Source: Diphasiastrum complanatum
Lineage: Eukaryota; Streptophyta; Lycopodiopsida; Lycopodiales; Lycopodiaceae
Direction of reading: 5' to 3'
NCBI GenBank assembly: GCA_029204225.1
Contig: CM055098.1
Location: forward strand, 8,726,246 to 8,790,245
Length of the DNA: 64,000 bases
Shown here piece by piece: positions 21,450 to 34,171 of this stretch (positions within the stretch are counted from its first letter, which is position 1; each line of letters begins with the position of its first letter). Under the pieces are notes generated by a model, which worked only from the letters and a program-made list of their open reading frames with translations, was not told where the DNA came from and ran no database searches. The translations under genes and the position numbers were made by a program.

Positions 21450-22876
21450 AAAGTCCTAAGATATGATAGTGGAGGTGAGTACCTGTCCACTAAACTCAAG
21501 GATCTTTGTAATCAATGTGAGATCAAAAGACAACGCAAGCTCATACTCCTGAACTCAATGGTGTATCTGAGCGCAAGAATCATACGATTGTGGAAAGTGC
21601 CAGATCTATGCTTATTGAGATGAAACTACCAAAAAACTTTTGGTCAGAAGCATGCCGTACCGCGGTCTATCTTCAAAACAAAAGTCCTACCATTGTCGTA
21701 CCAAAGCATTAGAGGAGTTTTGAGCTCCAAAAAGACCCTTTAAGAATTCGTGCAAGATGTAGTTTATATTATTAAGATATTATAACACTAATACTTTTGA
21801 CTTGCCATAACTTTTTATTCGTAGCTCAAAAGTATGTCATCTAACATATCATTGGAAAGCCCTTGTCAAGCGCTTTCTAATGCACCAAACTGCGCTAAAT
21901 TTGGACTTACCACTAAAAAGTTATGCCATTTTTAGTGTGGAATCAAAATGTGGTCTCAAAAAGTTATGTTACGTAGATTTCAAATTTGAGTGTTTTGATT
22001 GGTCCATGTGTAAGAAGAAATTGAGGAAAAAAATATAAAAAGAATCTTTACAAAGGGTCTCTTTTGGATTTAGAGCTCCTCTAATGGTAACGCCTGAGGA
22101 GGCATTCACAAAGAAGAATCCAAAGGTGAACCACTTGTGAATCTTTGGCTGTAAGTCTTTGTACACATTCCTAAGGAAGAGAGACGTAAGCTTGATGTAA
22201 AAGTTGTAAAGTGCATCTTCTTAGGATATGATGATCTTGTAGAGTGCTATAGATGTTTCGATCCATTAGAGAACAAAATACATGTTAGCCGTGATGTTAT
22301 CTTTGATGAAAATCTAACATGTACAAAGATGAGGATGTTGAGAAGATGGATACATCTAGTGGAAAAGATGGTACAGTGAGAAATCCTCTTGATGGACCAT
22401 TTGTTCATGTTCCTAGTGATGGATAGATGGATACACCTCATGATGTTGCTACTCAATCTCAAGAGATAGGTTGAAGAGTTAGAGATAAACCTTTTGGTGG
22501 TAAGAGAATTGAAGTTGCAGGTGAAAAATGCAAGGACAAGGATGTACCATGGGATACATTTTCACCAGGAAACCGACCACCTAACAGGAAGCTCCCTAAG
22601 TGGTTTGAGAGATTGATGGAGAGCCGCGACATGGATGGCTTTCCTGAATTATCTATCCAGGGAGAGCTACGAAGATCAACAAGAGAGAGGACACAACCTG
22701 ATAGGTATGAAACAAATTATGCTCTCTTATCCAGTATCATTCAAGGCAAAGAACCTTCGACTTATGTTGAAGCGAAGGATGATGACATTTGGGTCAAGGC
22801 CATGGATGAAGAGATGGAGTCAATCGCTAAGCATGGCACATGGGACTTAGTGGAACCACAAGTTGGCAAGAAACCT
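21450..22876 (+). pseudogene. copia-D integrase/RT N-terminus remnant, MITE-interrupted
   Basis: This is a relative of copia-C. Broken integrase sequence (DSGGE then the SARSMLIEMKLPK-type segment) runs to 21708. A MITE-like insertion follows, then integrase resumes (PEEAFTKKNPKVNHL). The frame from 22613 gives QGELRRSTRERTQPDRYETN and the RT start (MDEEMESIAKHGTWDLVEP). At about 22877 it is cut and continues as a gypsy integrase. Confidence 0.85.
21709..22084. mobile_element. MITE-like element inside copia-D integrase
   Basis: The 376-base insertion interrupts an alignable integrase frame. Its ends are imperfect terminal inverted repeats of about 33 bases, both starting TTAGAGGAG and continuing to GACCCTTT. 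It has no coding capacity. A TA dinucleotide flanks GAGGAG...CTCCTC on both sides, which may be a TA target duplication, but the target site cannot be fixed with certainty. The superfamily is not assigned. Confidence 0.75.
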
Positions 22877-22879
22877 ATA

Positions 22880-23828
22880 TTTCACCCTCTGTCATCTCCC
22901 TCACTCATGAAGGTGTTGGAGCAGGTCATTTCTCATCCGAAATGATTGCTAAGAAAGTCCTCTTGGCCGGATTTTGGTGGCCAACTCTTTTTAAGGATAC
23001 GCACACCTACACTAAGGCTTGTGATGTTTGTCAAAGAACCAAACGATTTCAAAAGACCGATTACATGCCTTTGCACCCTGTCACAATTGATCAAGCTTTT
23101 CAGAAATGGAAAATTGATTATGCTAGACCCATTAGTCCTGCTGCTAGACACACTCAATCCCACTATATCGTAGTAGCTACAGACTATTGTATCAAATGGG
23201 CTGAAGCAAGAGCTGTTCGCAATGCTGACACGCATTCTACAACAAAATTTCTCTATGAATAGGTTATTGTTCATTTTGGATGTCCTCTAGAACTTATCAG
23301 CGATAGGGCTACACAATCTCTTAACTTTGTCATAGCAGATCTCTTGTGGTACATCGCAAAAGTTTTCTGTATTATCCACGATGCAATGGCCAGACAGAAT
23401 CCACAAACAAAATCTTATGTGGCATTCTCACCAAAACTGTCGAATCCAGCCGATCCGATTGGGAACTAAAACTTTGTGCTACTCTATGGGCCTATCGCAC
23501 TACCCCGAAGCGAGCCACAAGCTTAATCCCTTTTTAGCTAGTATATGGCCATGCTCAACAAGTCCACAAACATCGACAAAAAGCATGGCATGATCGATTC
23601 TTAAAACTCAAAGAGTTTCAGGTCAGAGATAAGGTTCTGCTATATCAAGCCAAAGCATTTAAAGGAAAACTCAACTTTTTCGGCCAATGACCTTATGTCA
23701 TTCAAAAGATATTTGCCGCCGGATATGTCCAACTCCAAACCCTACAAGGTGATCTTTTAGACATTGTGGTCAACAAGAGCAGATTGAGAAAGTATAATGA
23801 GCCCTATTTTTATCTTGATATGTATTAG
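22880..23828 (+). pseudogene. gypsy-3 integrase remnant
   Basis: HHCC zinc-binding region: HEGVGAGHFSSEMIAKKVL, then FWWPTLFKDTHTYTKACDVC. Catalytic region: WKIDYARPI, YIVVATDYCIKWAE, a stop at 23260, then CPLELISDRAT, then CNGQTESTNKIL carrying the Glu. C-terminal region: VLLYQAKAFKGKL and LRKYNEPYF, stop at 23826. It differs clearly from gypsy-1 and gypsy-2 integrases, so it is another lineage. It begins abruptly at the copia-D junction. Several frameshifts are present. Confidence 0.88.
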
Positions 23829-24480
23829 TTGTTTTCTTTCCTAATTTTTTTTCCTTAATTTTCTTTCTTGCATGCTTACCATTTCAACAATTTTTGACCA
23901 TGTTTTCTTGTTTCACAACATCAAGATATCATCAGATCAGACATACAATCAGTCTTTTTTTTAGAAAACCATAGGAATTATTCTTTTTAGAAAATTTGCC
24001 TCACAACCACATCCGATAGAATTCACCCAACCACTTTTTTAGTATGCACGATTCATTTTTTACCTCCACAAATTTTGTCTCAGAGACAAACTATCTATAA
24101 ATAGAAAACATCAATTTTCTGCTTCAGATCCTCCTTGATAGAATTCGTAGCAAATTCGTTGAGCATCAAAATCATCTCCACAATTTCTCTATCATCTTCG
24201 CGAATTCTGATCAGATCCATTTTTGTATTGTCAGCCATTTCTCTCATTTACAAGAATTCGTCGACCCTCAGAACAGTGCCTCAAAATTCGTGAACCTCAC
24301 TAGGAAATCATGGACACTGAGGACGATTTTTGGGTGAAGTTGCAAATTCTTGACCAAAAAAGTCTATATATAGGCCTCCCCCATCCTCTCCACGAATTCA
24401 TTCTAGATTCCTGCTACCAATCATGTTGAAATTTTTTAGAATTTTCAAAACTTCCCGAGCAATCTAGAATCACTATTATC
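23829..24480 (+). promoter_or_regulatory. gypsy-3 post-pol spacer with TATA box
   Basis: This is T-rich noncoding DNA between the gypsy-3 integrase stop and a 3' ORF remnant. TATAAATAG at 24096-24104 is a strong TATA candidate about 380 bases before the ATG at 24481, so the 3' ORF could have had its own promoter. Confidence 0.4.
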
Positions 24481-24845
24481 ATGGCCTCTCACGACGTAAG
24501 GCCCCTAAGCCTTATTCATGGGACATTTTCATGATTTATATCAAAAATTATGTTGAGCAACTTATCCTAGACAAGGATATTCTTATGACCTGAGCTTTGA
24601 TCTGATACTCCTCGATCAGCAAAGCGATAGTTTGATTCAAGCTGCCTACTCAACCTATTCAAATGAGTTCCAAATGTTCAAAATCACATCTAAGGGCGGC
24701 AGTTCTACCATCATCAACATCTCTCCCGAGCACCTACAGAGTAGATTTCCTAATTCGGGAGAGACGATCCATGGCAAGGGTACTAGTTATGATGCCAAAT
24801 AAATTATCTAGTTTCTAATGAAGGACGAAAAAACCATTGCCCAAA
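24481..24845 (+). pseudogene. gypsy-3 3' accessory ORF remnant
   Basis: ATG 24481 starts M-A-S-H. After a one-base shift the frame reads PKPYSWDIFMIYIKNYVEQ, and later MFKITSKGGSSTIINIS followed by PEHLQSRF. The layout (MAS start, a region ending in IS-E-L, position just after gypsy integrase) parallels the 418-codon ORF after gypsy-2. Stops and a frameshift break it, and it is cut at about 24845 by minus-strand copia-E. The relation to the 418-codon ORF is inferred from position and motif style. Confidence 0.45.
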
Positions 24846-25795
24846 CCAATGTGCTGCGATACACATTGTCTTATACTCTGCTTCTGTTGTGGATAGAGCA
24901 ACTTTACTTTGCTGCTTACCGAGACCAAGAAAAACAACTGCCACAAAATTGGAATACATACCCTATGGTAGATCTATGATCATCACAATCACCTCCCCAA
25001 TCCACATCCACATAGCCACATAACTTAGGTAAGCCTTCATGCTTCCTGTACACCAAGCCATAATCGGAAGTGCCTTTGACATATAGCAAAATGTGTTTGG
25101 CTATCTTCCAATGCATTTCCGTAGGCGCTATCATAAATTGACTTACAATACCAACAACATAGCATATATATGGTCTAGTCATGGTAAGGTAAATCAAGCT
25201 CCCTACTAACTGCCTATATAGTGCAGCATCAAATGGCTATGATTTGTCTAGCTATGAAAGCTTTTTACTTGGCTCAATAGGAGTGTTCACTGGCTTGCAA
25301 TCTTGTAGCCTGGACCTGTGTAGCAACTCTGTGACATACTTCACCTGTGTTAGTCCCACATCATTCCTTTTAGCCACACTTCCACTCCAAGGCAATAATG
25401 CATTAGGTTGAGATCTGTCATCTCGAATTGTTCCATGGGATCCTACTATATCATATCTATCATCTCTTGATTATTTCTCATAGTAATCAAGTCATCAACA
25501 TAACGAGCAACCAAAGCAATCATCCCATCAAAGCATAAGACATAAAGGTTTGGATCAGAGTGTGTTCTCAACATCCCCTTAGGACAAAAGTAGGCATCAA
25601 TCATGTTGTACCACACGCACGTGGTGCCTACTTGAGACCATAAAGTGCTTTCTTCAAGCTACATATTTTATTCTCCTATCCTTTCGTTATAAAGCCTTCA
25701 GGTTGATCCATAAACACCTCTCTTTCTAACTCACCATTTAGAAAAGCAGATTTCACATCCATCTGTGTTGAAGTTCCTTTTGAACCACGATCCTA
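24846..25795 (-). pseudogene. copia-E RT/RNase H remnant, minus strand
   Basis: On the minus strand from 25795: QMDVKSAFLNGELEREVF, then ALYGLK, then the catalytic YVDD (25491-25502). Next come MTDLNLMHYCLGVEVW, LTMTRPYICYVVGI and the RNase H segment CGYVDVDWGGDCDDHRST. It ends near LSTTEAEYKTM at about 24850. Stops are scattered through it. It belongs to the copia-C family and contains the RT part that copia-C has lost. Both ends are abrupt junctions with gypsy fragments. Confidence 0.88.
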
Positions 25796-25806
25796 AACTC
25801 AAATTC

Positions 25807-26405
25807 TCACAGTAATAGGATCCATCGAGTGATATGACCAGTCCTGCAAGTTTTGTTGATGAGATATAGGAGTGCTTGATGATCAGTGAAGAAGGCAAAA
25901 ACTTTTCCTAGAAGATAATGGCGAAACTTCTGAACTGCATATACCATTGCCAAAGCTTTACGCTCGGTAGTGGTATAATTGATTTCAGCAGGTATCAATT
26001 GTCTACTGAGAAATCAGATTGGATAATCTTTTTTTAATTCTCACGGTTGGGTGAGCACTGCTCCAATGGCATACTTGGATGCATCGATATGCACATGGAA
26101 TTCTTTGGAATAATCAGGAGCCTAGAGGATAGGTGCATTGGTAAGGGCTTCTTTTAGTTGATTGAATGCAATGCGTTGTTCATCAGTCCATTTGGGGACA
26201 ACAACTACTTTATAGATTAATCGTGTTTTATTACCGAAGTCTAGAATAAAGCACTGATAGTAGTCGGTGTGGCCAAAGAAAGAATACACTTCGCGGACAG
26301 TACGAGGTTCGGGTAGATTTTGAATGATCAGGATCTTGTCTAGGTCAGTTGCGATGTCATTTTTTGAAATGATATGTCCTAACACAATACCATGTGTTAC
26401 CCAAA
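25807..26405 (-). pseudogene. gypsy-4 RT end/RNase H remnant, minus strand
   Basis: On the minus strand: LGHIISKNDIATDLDKI (end of RT), KWTDEQRIAFNQLKEALTNA, IDASKYAIGAVLTQP, a stop, then YTTTERKALAMVYAVQKF and DHQALLYLINK (RNase H). It differs from gypsy-1 and gypsy-2 in these motifs. It is truncated at both ends. Confidence 0.85.
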
Positions 26406-26525
26406 TTTGACATTTTTCATGCTTACTATTTCATGCTACTCGAATGCATGGTATCTTAATTTATTCATGCTACTTTAGTTTGTAGTATCTTAATTTATGT
26501 GTTATATGTTAGTTATGTTTCATGC

Positions 26526-27500
<975 letters not shown>

Positions 27501-28443
27501 CCTTTCGCGGGAGCGACGCACCTATTGTTTAGGAGGTGTGTTTGTTTGCCCTGTAGAACATATATTGATCTCACACTTCAGTCTCGATCATCGAGAGAGA
27601 AGAGTTTATGCTTATGTAAGAGATTGAAGAAGTGAATAGAGTTCTGTGAGTTATTCTCCCTTATCTCTGTTCTCCACACCGTTGAGTGTGAGTGATCTTG
27701 AGTCTGCTAACAATCTTTAACGCATTTCATGAATTACTCTCTGATCAGACAGACGCTCTAGTGCATTACAGTCATTTGTTGTTTTTCCGTAAAGCATGCT
27801 CTAAAGAACTATCTTAAAATCATCTTATTCGTCTGTCGCGAATACTTTCTTTTCAACACTCGAATAATGACTATCTTTGTGCAGTCTAGCACGATCATTG
27901 AATTAAGTGGTATGTATGCAAATGAGATGACAGTCCCTGTCTGAAGAATTAAGTCTCTGATCTGTTTTTCTGATTGGCATTGGCATAAGTTTCTAACGTG
28001 CTCTAAAACCATTCGTGCTCTTTAACCATTAAGTTGGGCTTTAGTTGTTGGGGACTATTGTCTAGGAACAAATAGTTCGCGAACTCGATTAATTAATTGT
28101 CTGCGCAGTCGTGAATACATCGAACAATTCCCGATTCTCTGTTGACACCTTAGTCAGCCAGAGTGTAGTTTGCTGTACTACTTTGATAACATTTCATTTG
28201 TAGAACGCGCTTCCTTCAATTCGATAGAGGCCATATTGTTGTTCTGAATTTATTAACATTACCCATTCCAAATATAAGTAATACTGGTTACTTTTTAATG
28301 TCTGTCGACAACCAGAATAACATTCGAAACCACCTGCCATAATTACACCAAAAACATAACTTTCTAATGCTATCATCTGTGGGAACGATACTTTTCACTA
28401 CAAAATCTATATTAAACATGTTGGTATAGCACGACATATACCA
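27501..28443 (+). mobile_element. gypsy-2 5' LTR (5' edge approximate)
   Basis: The 3' half aligns with the gypsy-1 LTR fragment at 7970-8503. It ends TGGTATA-gcacgaca-TATACCA, a small inverted repeat, five bases before the primer-binding site. No matching 3' LTR is found after gypsy-2 pol in this window, so the 5' edge cannot be set by comparison. Confidence 0.5.
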
Positions 28444-28448
28444 ATTTT

Positions 28449-28466
28449 TGGCACCGTTGCCAGGGA
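28449..28466 (+). other. gypsy-2 primer-binding site (tRNA-Asp type)
   Basis: TGGCACCGTTGCCAGGGA differs by two bases from TGGCGCCGTTGCCGGGGA, the site complementary to the tRNA-Asp 3' end that is common in Athila/Tat-type plant gypsy elements. Confidence 0.85.
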
Positions 28467-28517
28467 TAGTTTAGAAAAGTTATAAGAAATCTGAAGATCC
28501 ATTTCCATCTCTAATGT

Positions 28518-30443
28518 ATGTCAAATAGAGAATCGAGATTAGAAAGATACCGAAAGCTTAGAGAGGAGTTTTTACGAAGACAGAGTGAAAGTACTAGTCA
28601 TAGAAATCTAGACAAAATCACTGCTCAGCTACTTGAACTCCTAATTAGCTTCGGTATGGAGGGTCCTGCTACACGCTTCACTTCTATCTCTAAAATTAAA
28701 TATGATTATTTTAAAGGGACCAGCTTTGATGATGTAGATAGCTATGTCTCACAATCTGAGTCAATAGCCAATGCAAATAACGAGGGAACTAACGTAGACA
28801 AACTACGAATTTTCTCTGGTCTGCTAAGAAAACAGACGCGTATCTAGTATAGTCAGGTAGAACCAGACCGTGTAGGAACCTGGTACCTGTTGAAAGATGC
28901 GTTTCTGAACCAGTTCAGAGAGATAGGTTACAAATCTAGAATTCTTGGACGACTGAACAATGTTCAGAAGAGTAAAGAATCTCTTTGCAAATATACACAT
29001 AAGGTTAAAAACCTCATAGGAAAACTAACCGGTGTATATCCCGTGGATATGCAAATCGAATGGTTTTTGGCTGGTCTACCACCAAAGATTGATCGATACT
29101 GCAGACAAGGGGACATGAACTCCTTAGCAGCCGTTATAGCTAGTGCAGAAAATTTTGAGACTTTGAAATTAGCGCGAAAGTGGCGATCAACAAAGAAATC
29201 TTGAAAGTCTAAAACTGATTTCAGTGACAGTGATGCCGATTCAGATTTTGATTCCAATAGTAGTTCTTCAAACACGAATCTGAAAGTAGCGATTCATCGA
29301 AATCAGATGCTGACAAAGGAGAGAAAAAGAATAAACGACGAACTAAACGAAAGGATGACACGAAAGTTGTCGAGGATAAGTCGTCAACTTCCAAAGTGGA
29401 AAAGCTTTGGAAAAGTAATATGGCTGACCTTAATAAAAAATTTAATGACTTGAAAGTGCAGATCTCAGAAGTTGCAGATGAAAGACCAAAGGCGTCTTCT
29501 TCTAACTCAAGAATGTGGTGTACAAAATGTGGAACATCTGGACACACCAAGGAAGATTGCACCACTGTTAATGTCAAATACATTGAAGATCCTGCCTAGG
29601 AAGTACTTTTTATTTTTCAAAATGATGCGACTACTAACTATGTACAGGGTACTGCGGCATCAGCCCAGCAGGACAGACCCAAATTTGCACCAAGAAGACA
29701 TAATCCTCCTGAATTTGTTGGACCATCAAAGTCTCAAACCTTGAATAAGCCAGTTTTGGACAACTGCTACAACTGTGGAGAGCTGAGACATTTTTTTCCT
29801 GACTGTCCTCAACCACGGAAGCCAATTGGTTACGTACCATTATGCTCAAATTGCAGAGAACCTGGTCACAAGTATCCTGACTGCCCTCAGTCGCAGAAGC
29901 CGCGACCCAAATATCAGTATGTAGCAACACCACCTGCTGTAGACACGAAAGTGAAAGTTGCGACAGATGCTGTTGTATAGAGAATTGACGTTATTGAAGG
30001 AAAATTGGCAAAGACTGAATATCAATCCTGGCCAAGTGACGTGGAAAAGATTTTTAAAGTCACTACGAGAAGCAAAAGCTCCTCAAAACTTGATCAGAAA
30101 TCTTCGACAAAGTGCTAAAAATCCTCGAAGACGAAATCTTCTAGCAAGATGACGAACAAATCCACGACTAAAGAAGATCTCAAGGATGACCCTGACTATG
30201 ACCGTGATGCTGCGAAGTTATTTGCAAAAGATATCTCGGCAGAAGCAAAAGAAATCATCAACGCTGAACTAAAGACTGCTCTTGCAGAGAAGGTGGTCAC
30301 TATCGAAGAAGAAGACGAGGAAATCGCGAAGATGAAATTGTCTAATGCTGTTATTGATAAACTAACCTCAAAATCAAATACAAAAGAATATGACATCGTA
30401 ACTGATATCGGATCTTTTTGACCAAACATTACTTTTGAACAGC
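28518..30443 (+). pseudogene. gypsy-2 gag with three zinc knuckles
   Basis: ATG 28518 opens gag (MSNRESRLERYRKLREEFLR). The capsid-like core runs to about 29200 (FNQ/FLNQFREIGYKSRILGRL, then PPKIDRYCRQGDMNS). A stop at 28845 and a stop plus frameshift at about 29202-29330 follow. In the next frame are an Asp/Ser/Lys-rich linker, knuckle 1 CTKCGTSGHTKEDC (29519-29560), TAG 29597, knuckle 2 CYNCGELRHFFPDC (29765-29806) and knuckle 3 CSNCREPGHKYPDC (29843-29884). TAG 29978 and an acidic/Lys-rich segment lead into the protease without a frame change. Most stops look like C-to-T changes of Gln, Arg or Trp codons. Confidence 0.88.
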
Positions 30444-30445
30444 TG

Positions 30446-33400
30446 TTGGCAGATAACACTTATTACAAAAAGCAGCTGAAAGTTCTTTTTGTGCCTACAA
30501 AGAAGAAGAAAATTTCTCTGCCAGATGCTGGTGTTTCGTCCATTGATTTAGGTGATCTCGGTGCACCTAAAATTGATGTTACCATTGTAGGATGCCTGAT
30601 CGAAAAAGTGCCAGTTGACTCTGGTTCCAGTGTAAATATAATAACAAAAGACATAGCTCATGCTCTGGGGCTGACTGACATTCAACCAACAAAGCGAAAC
30701 ATCAAGTTAGCTGATTCGACACGATGAAAACATGTTGGTGAGCTGAAGGATGTCACTGTCTACATTCAAGCCAAGCCATTCACCATGAATTTCATTGTTC
30801 TCAAACCACTCGGTTTGTCATCCTATTCTGTGCTGATTGGACGACCTTGGCTTTATCAATCAAATGCTAGTGTACATTGGAAATCCAGAGAGCTAAGATT
30901 TCATACTGGTGAGACCAATAACCAAGGTGAGCCAGCAGAACAAATCATAACCTGGAGTCGTGACAAATATGAAGGTGGAACTCCTTTGTCCGACACCAAT
31001 TTTACATCAAAAGAATCTTTGTATGCCTTGAATATTTTTTTTTATAAATCTAATATTGAAGTGCAGTACTTTGACTGTTATGAGAATGCTGATGACGAAG
31101 AATTCTTGGATGCCTGCAACGATGAAACTGATGTTTCGTATGAAGAAATTAACATTGCAGACACAAACTTGAAAGAGTCTGACGATTCGAGTGACGAATT
31201 TGAGCATGAATTTGGTAACAAGAACCAGGTTGACGACAAGAAAACATCTATGGAGTCAACCATGCGTGAAATTCATGGCCATACCAAGGCCAATATGACT
31301 GAAGGTATCATCTTACCAGATTCTACTGAACTGATTGAACTTGCACCTGGCAGATTTGTGCATGTTTCAAAGTCACTTAGAGAATCTGAGTTGGCAGAAT
31401 TCATTGAACTATTAAAGGAGTATCAAGATGTTTTTGCTTGGTCGCTCGATGATTTGAAGGGTATACCTGCAGAATTCGGAGAACACCGAATTGATCTAAA
31501 GGAAGATGTTGTACCTGTTCGACAGAGACAGTATCGTCTCAATCCTAAATACTCTCTAATGGTCAAGGACGAATTTAACAAACACCTTAAGACATGTATA
31601 ATCTATCTTGTCCTAAGTAGTGAATGAGTTTCACCCATTGTTGTCGTCCCGAAGAAGAAGACTGGCAAAATATGAATATGCCAGGATTTCCGAAAACTCA
31701 ATGCTGCCACGAGGAAGGACCATCATCCTTTGCTTTTTACTGATTCCATCCTAGATCAGGTTGCTGGTCAAGAGTGTTACAGTTTCTGTGACGGCTTTTC
31801 TGGATATAATCAGGTGGGAGTGCAAAAGGAGGATCAGTCAAAGACCACATTCACGACGGATTGGGGCCTACAACAAAATGCCCTTTGGTCTTTGTAACGC
31901 TCCAGTGACTTTTCAGCGAATCATGATGTTAATTTTCACAGCCTTCCTGAGAACTTTTCTCGAAATACTTATTGATAATTTCTGTGTGTACAGTAATATA
32001 GAGACACACCTACAGAAGCTGAAATTAACATTGCAACGGTGTCGAGATACTCATTTATCTCTTCATCCAGAGAAATGTTTTTTTGGTATGAGAGAAGGAA
32101 TATTGCTCGGACACAAAATATCTAACAGAGGAATAGAAGTCAACAAAGATAAAGTCGAGCTTATAAAGAACCTCCTGATACCAACCAATTTGTGTGAACT
32201 ACGAGCTTTCTTAGGACATGTTGGCTATTACAGGAGATTTATTCAAAATCATACTGCTATTGCTGCCTCTCTTACACATCTATTGAAGAAACAAGTGGAA
32301 TACTTGTGGACGAATGAACAGCAGAAAGCATTTGAAGATCTTAAGCAAATGTTGATCAATGCTCCTATTCTGAGACCACCCAACTGGGCTATTTTATTTC
32401 ACAGTTTAGTGGATGTTTTTGCATTTGCTATTGGCATCTGTCTAAGCCAGAAGGACGACCAGAAGAAGGATCATCCCATCTACTATGCGAGTCGACAGCT
32501 CAGTGCATCAGAGAAAAATTATTCGGCTATAGAAAGGGAAGCACTTGGCATGATTTTCACTGTTAAAAAATTTCGGCATTATTTGCTGGGATATGCATTT
32601 ATGTTTCATGTGGATCATTATGCTCTTAAGTATCTTGTGAATAAACCAGATCTATCAGGACGAATTGCTCGATGGGTTCTACTTCTGCAAGAATTCACTT
32701 ATCAAGTAGAGCTTTGTCAAGGAAAGTATCATACAAATGCTGATTATCTATCGCGACTCAGCACTGGAAAAATTGAAGATCCTATCAATGATTATTTTCC
32801 AAACGAACATTTATTTGAGATTTCATCTACAAATTCGCTATATTATGATATCATTACTTATCTCAAGGATCAGATATATCCGGATGGTTATGATTTGGAG
32901 CAAAAGACAGTTTTTCAATATAAGGTAGCACCTTATACAATTATTAGCAATGTTTAGTACAAGCTTGGTGCAGATCATCAGCTTCGAAGATGTCTCGAAT
33001 CCGAAGACATTAAAAAGGTCGTTAAAGACTTACACTTAGAAGATGTTGGTGGACATTTTGCTTTGAAGAACATAGTGAATAAGATATTGACTGCCAAGTA
33101 TTGGTGGCCAACAATGTTTAAGGATGTATCAAACTTTATTCGTTCATGTGATCCATGCCAAAGATCTGGTAAGCCTACAAAATCAATGAATTGGCCGTTG
33201 ACACCAATCCTTCCTCTTGCACCATTCGAGAAGTGGGGGATTGACTTTGACGGTCCAATTAAACCTGTTACCCGACATAGAAAATGTCGATATATTCTAG
33301 TTGCAACGGATTATGCTACAAAGAACGTGGAAGCAGAGGCGACAAAAAGAAATGATGCAAAAACTATCGCGACATTCTTATTCAAAAGTATTATCACCAG

Positions 33401-34068
33401 ATATGGGTGTCCACTCGAACTAGTAAGTGACCGAGGTACATATTTTTTAAATGACACTATACGGTTGCTGACAACTTGTTTCCTTATCAAACAAAGAAAA
33501 ACTACATTGTATAATCCAAAAGCAAACGGGTTGACAGAAAGAGCTAATGGAATTTTATGTAAGATCCTGACTAAAATTACTATTGCACACGCAATGGATT
33601 GGGATCAGAAACTACCATCAGTTCTTTGGGCTTATCGTAATATAGAGAAAATCACGACGAAACAAACACCATATTTTCTGACATATTTTGCCAATTGAAT
33701 TTGAGGTCAAATCTTTTTGTATCCAAGCTCAACGAACAAATGCAGACTGTATAAATGAAAGGCTGACTAATATTGAAGAACTAGCTGAAGCTCGTGAGTC
33801 TTCACAAAAATTAATGAAGGAAATCCAGAAACAAAGAAAGAAGAAATATGACAGTCATATAAAAAAATGTGATCTTAAAGCTGATGATTATGTGTTGATA
33901 TATAACAGTCACCATCAAAAGTTCCCAGGAAAACTCCATACGCGATGGCTTGGACCTAGTAAAGTCATAGAGGTGTTTGGCAATGGTTCTATGCAACTTC
34001 AATCACTTGAAGGGGAACTGCTACCTACACGTATTAACGGGTCCAGTAAAAAAAAATACTACCTTTGA
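30446..34068 (+). pseudogene. gypsy-2 pol: PR-RT-RNase H-IN (unit 1)
   Basis: Protease VDSGSSVNIITKD is at about 30613. A linker with LIGRPWLYQSNASVHW and an acidic spacer follow. RT runs from PVRQRQYRLNPKYSLMVKDE (31515) with TGA at 31625 and about 31674, and an 8-base deletion at about 31866 relative to gypsy-1. The catalytic motif reads ILIDNF instead of FIDDF (AAT at 31977-31979). RNase H has YSAIEREALGMIF and HVDHYALKYL. TAG 32955 precedes integrase: GGHFALKN, SCDPCQRSGKP, GIDFDGPI, SDRGTYF, NPKANGLTERANGIL. A frameshift at about 33690 separates the C-terminal region (LGPSKVIEVFGNGSMQLQSL, ending KKKYYL). No chromodomain is seen. It is followed by the heat-shock-element-like array and the next unit's ORF. 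Confidence 0.92.
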
Positions 34069-34171
34069 CCAGATTTTTTTTATTTATATATTTTTATTCT
34101 TATTATTTTCTAGTATTTTTCTGATAATGTTCGCGACTTTTTTTTTTTTGCTAGAAAATTGTCTAGAAATT

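Noticed and set aside
28449-28466. Asp-tRNA-like sequence as a tRNA gene
   Set aside because: Only the 18 bases complementary to a tRNA 3' end are present, followed by gag; it is a primer-binding site.
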